From Cyathus striatus (lineage: Eukaryota > Basidiomycota > Agaricomycetes > Agaricales > Nidulariaceae), in assembly GCA_025738555.1 (NCBI GenBank), contig JAOVFP010000006.1, positions 5,084,001-5,148,000 on the forward strand: a stretch of 64,000 bases of DNA. Reading direction: 5' to 3'. The notes under the pieces are model-generated. The model was given only the letters and a program-made list of their open reading frames with translations. It did not search any database and had not been told where the DNA came from. The first letter of the stretch is position 1. Every line of letters begins with the position of its first letter. Shown piece after piece: positions 59,098 to 64,000 of the stretch. Position numbers and translations under genes: made by a program.

Positions 59098-59545
59098 CTG
59101 TCACATGATCAAATGCGAGGCATTAGAACCGTTATCTCTGAACCAGTTACTGCAGTTACATGTAGCCCAGAACAAGTCATGTGACTTTGTACTTGTACTC
59201 TGAGAATATCCCGCTGTTTTAATCTACCACATGGAATTCCACATGTATTACATGGCTCCACATGGTCTATATGTTGGAAACATCATTATGTCGTCATTTA
59301 GAGTATTCTAGAGTAGTTCTATTCCATATATAGGTAGTGTACAGCTTTATTTGTAAAATAGTATATAAGGAGAGCAGGAATGAGGAGGAAAAGCAAGCAA
59401 TCCCAGGAGAAATCCTAGGCTTCTTCCACTCTAGGAGTGTAATGAATTGGAATAGAAATGAATCTGAACAGTATCTGAACTGAGTAATTTCATATTAGAA
59501 AGGTTTTGAATCTGTGTTATCTCTCCTTTGAACTTACAGCCTGTG
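59098..59545 (+). mobile_element. Possible solo LTR
   Basis: It starts TGTCACATGATC, contains a TATA-like gtatataaggagag at about 59362 followed by a typical LTR-leader-like purine stretch, and ends near GAACTTACAGCCTGTGA. No clear 5 bp duplication, no second copy and no internal region were found, so this is tentative. Confidence 0.3.
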
Positions 59546-60399
59546 ATTTGCAATGATTATTTGAGTATTACATATTATATTAGTAGTATTTAAGTACAAA
59601 TCACAAATTCAGTGCATCAGTACATATCCAGTGAGCATGAAAGAAAGCCTTAATAAATATGATGCTTTCTAGAATAAGCACCTTGGTCACTGAACATTGA
59701 ACAGTCTGTACCTGTTGCATAGTGCAATGTAGAGCAGGCAAAATGCCTGCACTGCGATTCTCAAATTATTCAACATATCAAGACATTCCAAAATGGATTA
59801 ACCATTAAGAATACTCCCTCTCTTATTAGTGTTTTTAATATCTTTTTTTAATTTTCTTTATATTTACAATTATATTTAGCTTCACATGTCTGTATGTGTT
59901 CCACTTGCACTCTCTGTTCAATTCTATTCCTGCTCATTTGTTTCAGTCTTTCCTCAAAATATACCTCTTTGTACACCATTCAGACCATACCTATCCCCTG
60001 CGACACTTCAAGTTCTCAAAATAGCTTGACATCAGCACTGTCAATCAAGACCCTGAAGTTTGACAAGAGAACTTGTCTCCTTGCAAACTTCAACTCATTG
60101 GACTTTCTTACTTCAGTTTTTTCCATTCAATCTTTATGTTTCACACTATTTTCCTTTTAACATCCTCCATTCCTTCATCTGATTTAATTGGCCTTACTTA
60201 TTTTAGATTTATTGGTTTTTCTGTATATAAATCCCTGTAGTTATTCTACAGAAATCTAATCAATTTTCCTTCACCTTAGAAATCCCTAGATCAGACAGAC
60301 ATCTGATTGACTCATTTATTTGTCTTTTTTTAGGTACACCCAACTGACTTACCACCTCTTCAGCAACACCAACCCCTCCCAGTCTTCAGTTACCTCCTC
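59546..60399. other. Intergenic stretch without recognised feature
   Basis: About 850 bp, T-rich on the plus strand from 59810 to 60330; an 88-codon frame there is low-complexity and is not called. Confidence 0.4.
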
Positions 60400-60840
60400 T
60401 TCTCTCTCGGACTGAAGAGTACACTGCAGTGATAAACACTCGGGAGATTGCCAAAACAAAGATGCCAGAGAGAAACTGCCAAATGCCACCAAAAACAGGT
60501 GGCCGTACATAAGCACCCTTGTCCTGGTCCCTCCCTACCAAGTACACATTACGCAGGGATGTCGGGGACATGAAATGTGCAGGATTTGATGCAGGTGGCC
60601 TGTCTGGATCATCATGGGGTATTATGCACTGTGACGCATGACAGGTCTGTATGTATGATGAATAGACGAGATCAGTGACCAGTGGGGATTGTAAAGGGGG
60701 GAAGAGTGGGGAGGGGAAGAGTGGGGAGGGGAAGAGTGGGGAGGGGAAGTGGTCGGATGTTGCGGGGGTGTTGGATGCAGGGCCATTAAGAGGAGTGGGG
60801 AGAGTGAAGTGAGGGTAGACATTGTACGCTGGATACTCAA
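60400..60840 (-). repeat. Dispersed repeat family, copy 5 (inverted)
   Basis: Plus-strand text ACATTACGCAGGGATGTCGG, GACATGAAATGTGCAGGATT and ATCAGTGACCAGTGGGGATT is the inverse of the family core. It includes a short tandem array ggggaagagtggggag. CpG sites are retained here. Confidence 0.7.
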
Positions 60841-61719
60841 TGGTTCGCGTTATGCCCTGTGCTGTTCACGTGAATGCATCTGCTCTGTCCAACTGCATGT
60901 CATAGCGTTGAGCAACACCCTTGGCAACACCAACCCACTGTAGGTTAAGAGGGCACCATATACCGTGGAGGGCGGAACGAGCAGAAAGACAAATTCCGAT
61001 CACGACCCATCAGTGACTGCCAGCATAGGCTATTCTGTAGCGAAAGAACTGGACACTGATAAAGTTGTATGCGTGACGGGAGATACAGGAGATAAGACAT
61101 CAGTGATAAGCCTTGAGTACGAGCACTGGGTCGCTGGGCACCATAAGCATTCATAATACCTATGTAGCTTATCTTAAGACTTTACCGAGTCATAAAGTTG
61201 ACAACAGGGAGGAGTGAAACATGATTCGGACTGTACTGGAAGCACCACCATCGAACCTAATTGACCCTTTTAAGAATATGAAACGAGATGAAACTAGGGT
61301 TCAAATGGGAACAGGAAATGAAATAGTATAGAATATGTAAGGTGTACATGCGCAAGATACAAATTGTACAAAAGAAAGAAATAGATGAGAGATTCTTCAA
61401 AAGGGTACAATACGAACTCACAATTTTGCTTCCGTGCCATGCATTACGTCTATATGGTGCATCAGTTTTGTGTCCAAGTGAGTCAGGGCTGGATAGCTTC
61501 GGTGCATAACAACAGTGTACAGAGTGCGCAAGTATACCTCGAGAGAGGGATCTGATTCGTCAATTAGCATACATGAGCACGAAAGGAAGCATATAATAGA
61601 GAATAAATGTACCATATTCAATCCATACACAGAAATACTCCCGCCTTCTTCCTAAGCATCCTGCTACCCATTGCCACGCATCATCTGAAACTTCAGTACA
61701 CATATGCTACGCAAGCAGA

Positions 61720-62190
61720 AAGAGCAAGCGTGGTGGCAAGAGAGAAACTACCGATATCGACTTCAAAAAGCTGCTCAAACCCCCTTTGTCCTATGCATTA
61801 CGCGGGGATGTCGGGGTCGTGAGAGGTGCTGGATTGATGACCGAATCAGGATAGGTCAGGTGAATCTATGACCAGTGGGGGGTGGGGGGGGGGGGAGGAG
61901 GGGAGGTGGTAGGGTGTAGAGTCACCGCTGGCCCTTCAAGTTGAGAGAGGGACTGAGGAATGGTGCAGGTGAGATGTGCACTGGAGACTCGATAGTTCCT
62001 GGTGCATTGGGCTGCTATCATGCAAGTCCTTCAATGACCAATATGAACCAGCCGAGTCTGAATATGCACACCGACAAAGATGGAGGCCATAATGAAGCAA
62101 GCAATGCAGAGCTGGGGTTGAGTGCAAGAACAGAGAGCTAAGATATGGAAACCTGGAGCACCACACTCAGAAGCATCAAAAGATTTCGTG
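61720..62190 (-). repeat. Dispersed repeat family, copy 6 (inverted)
   Basis: Plus-strand GCATTACGCGGGGATGTCGG, GACCAGTGGGGGGTGG, CAAGTCCTTCAATGACCAA and CAGAGCTGGGGTTGAGTGCA are the inverse of the family landmarks in reverse order. A G-run of about 12 lies at about 61885. Confidence 0.7.
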
Positions 62191-62342
62191 CTCCGAGCAT
62201 CGGCTGCTCGGCATATCACTTGTGCCTTCACTTAGATATGTCTGCTCCAGTAATGAAATTCAGTAGCAACTCACATCAGTGAGGTTTTTTACTAATAGCT
62301 AGAGCAGTACAAATAAAGCCAAATTGGTGATTACTTAAGCGT

Positions 62343-62385
62343 GGTCACGAGCGTCGTTTCCATTGTGGAAACGATGCTCATGACC
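62343..62385. repeat. Hairpin with 20 bp arms
   Basis: GGTCACGAGCGTCGTTTCCA, 3 nt loop, then its inverse with two C/T-type differences. No T-run follows, so it is not a bacterial-style terminator; origin unknown. Confidence 0.7.
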
Positions 62386-62441
62386 TGAGATAGACTGCAC
62401 CTTGGCCTTCTTTTTTAAAGTCAGGTTTAGCTAGGGAATAG

Positions 62442-62550
62442 CATGGGTAACCCCTGGGTGTATTGAATGTGACCCATATCCATACCCGTGGGAAAGGGTA
62501 TGGGTTTGGCACAGGTTTCAATACCCATGGCTAACCCAGGGGTTTTCATG
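62442..62550. repeat. Nested imperfect palindrome
   Basis: The outer arms CATGGGTAACCCCTGGGTGT... and ...ACCCAGGGGTTTTCATG enclose an inner hairpin CCATACCC/GGGTATGG at about 62483-62506. It resembles a small foldback element. Confidence 0.65.
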
Positions 62551-62739
62551 CATTAGAATTTAGAACACATTCCACAGTGTATAATGAAAGAGTCATTAGA
62601 TACATAAGTAGTATTAAAATTTACTATTTTTTTAGAGCAAATAGGCAATAGCCAGTGCAACTGTGACTGCAATATCAAAGTACAGCACTTGGGAATGAAG
62701 CAAAGGGAATAAGTAGCACAATAAAACACTGGCAGAGCA

Positions 62740-63195
62740 AATCAGTACTGCTTGAGAATAAAATAAAGAGGGTAAGAGTGAAGTAGAGAGCTTAAAAATG
62801 AAGCAATGACCAGAGATCTTGAAAATGAAGTGCTGAGCATCACAAAGTAATGACGCTCAAAACACACCAACAACCTTATATACAAATCACAGACTTTGAG
62901 AACGAAGCACATAGGATTATAACGAAGCAAATACCTTAAGAATGAATTAGAGACCTTGAAATGGAAGCACAGACCTTTAAATCGAAGCACAGAGTATTAT
63001 AACAAAGAAAAGACCTTCAGAACAATTTAGAGACCTTGAAAACAATGCACAGACTTTGAGAACGAAGAACAGAGTATTATAACGAAGCAATGCCATTCAG
63101 AACGAACCAGAAACCTTGAAAACAAAACACAGACTTAGAACTCAAAGCAGACCTTTCTAACGAAGCAATGACCTTCAGAACCAACCAGAGATCTG
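62740..63195. repeat. Degenerate short tandem repeat (~20 bp unit)
   Basis: Units near GACCTTGAGAACGAAGCACA recur about twenty times with many substitutions. Confidence 0.65.
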
Positions 63196-63214
63196 TAAAT
63201 TGAATGAACTTAAC

Positions 63215-63500
63215 AAAGCTGGGAGTGTTTGAACAAGCCCAGACAAATAAGAATGATGTTGGGAGTGTCTAGACAAGCCCAGAGAATTTGCAATGAAGTT
63301 GGAAGTGTTTGTACAAGTCCAAAGGAGTTACAACGAAGATGAGAGTGTCTGAACAAGCCCAGGGGATTTGCAACGAAGCTAGAGGTGTTTGAACAAGCCC
63401 ATAAGACTAGAAACGAAGTAAGGAGTGTTTGAATAAGCCGAGAGTATTGGGAACGAATATAACAGTGTTTGAACAAGCCTAAAGGGTTCACAACGAAGCT
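63215..63500. repeat. 40 bp minisatellite, about seven units
   Basis: Successive 40 bp units carry gaagctgggagtgtttgaac followed by AAGCCCA and a variable 13 bp. Diverged units continue to about 63720. The minus strand is open in places (LGLFKHS-like repeats) only because of the repeat; not a gene. Confidence 0.85.
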
Positions 63501-64000
63501 GATGAGATATTGACAATGATAGAGGGGTATTCAAGAAGCTGGAGGAGTATTCATGAAGATGGATAAGTATCACAAAAGATGTTCATGTTTAAGTGATCCT
63601 AGACGAGTTGGAATGAAACTAGATGAGTGTTCATGAAGATACACACATTTTTGCAAACCAAGAGTAGCAGGATCAAATTTAGAGGTGCATTAGCAAAGCT
63701 AGACATATTTTAACGAGTCCAGCAAGTTAACAGATGAGTAAGAATGAATATATACAAGTACTTACAAATCTGGGTTGTTAATTAAGTTGAATGAGAAATA
63801 AAATAACATTGTATAGCAGATTGGTGTGGTGTATAGTTGAAGTATGTATACATGATACATATTATAGTATATTCTAGCATATACTACCTCTACTTGTACC
63901 TTTGAGTTTCTTCTAAAGTATTCAACTATTTTATTCTTTTATTTTCCTAGTAAATTGTATCTTCTCGTACATAGAAGAGACTTGTGCATCGTAGAACCAC

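Noticed and set aside
63210..63573. Minus-strand frames with LGLFKHS-like repeats
   Set aside because: Produced by the 40 bp minisatellite; unit length is not a multiple of three and frames switch.
62740..63720. CRISPR-like array
   Set aside because: Repeats are contiguous and degenerate without regular unique spacers, and the genome is eukaryotic.

Overview
The window looks like nuclear DNA of a filamentous basidiomycete, probably an agaricomycete. The evidence is the many 50-60 nt GT-AG introns, introns inside tRNA genes, a fungal-type sesquiterpene synthase, several F-box/LRR-type loci, a stand-alone CK1-like kinase, an AIF/FSP1-like oxidoreductase, a membrane O-fucosyltransferase, and many non-autonomous repeats. 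All identifications come from reading motifs and comparing copies within the window; no database was searched.

1-16 kb is gene-bearing. It holds two paralogous single-pass membrane proteins (PPxY motif, coiled coil, conserved-Cys C-terminal domain) at 1-1376 and 9218-11292, an intact sesquiterpene synthase (5713-7024), a deletion remnant of a second (1700-2443), a decayed F-box gene (3805-5173), an O-fucosyltransferase-like gene (12394-14155) and a small helical protein (15398-15832). 17-27 kb has an AIF-like flavoprotein gene with an apparent CGA-to-TGA stop, a truncated F-box relic, a diverged tandem repeat of about 450 bp units, another dead F-box gene and one intact F-box/LRR gene (25182-26711). 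27-37 kb has two intron-containing tRNA-Arg genes, two MITE-like elements, a third sesquiterpene synthase locus killed by a frameshift and a stop, a long inverted repeat, and a CK1-like kinase (34988-36530). 37-41 kb is one large low-complexity, probably nuclear protein gene.

41-64 kb is repeat-dominated. A dispersed repeat of about 0.8 kb appears at least six times. tRNA-derived SINE-like copies occur at 42.5 and 54.2 kb. An F-box gene (43109-47582) is split by a 2749 bp terminal-inverted-repeat element flanked by a 9 bp target-site duplication; its paralogue at 55522-57208 lacks the insertion. A tRNA-Glu(CTC)-like gene, foldback structures and minisatellites fill the rest. From about 46.7 to 60.3 kb CpG is visibly scarce, and repeat copies there differ from copies outside mainly by CG to TG/CA, as expected from cytosine methylation and deamination.

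No operon-like or complete biosynthetic cluster is evident. The recurring theme is duplicated families (terpene synthases, F-box proteins, the coiled-coil membrane proteins) with one working copy and several dead ones. The best candidate for something undescribed is the PPxY/coiled-coil/Cys membrane protein family. The best evidence of genome dynamics is the TIR insertion together with the CpG-depleted block.
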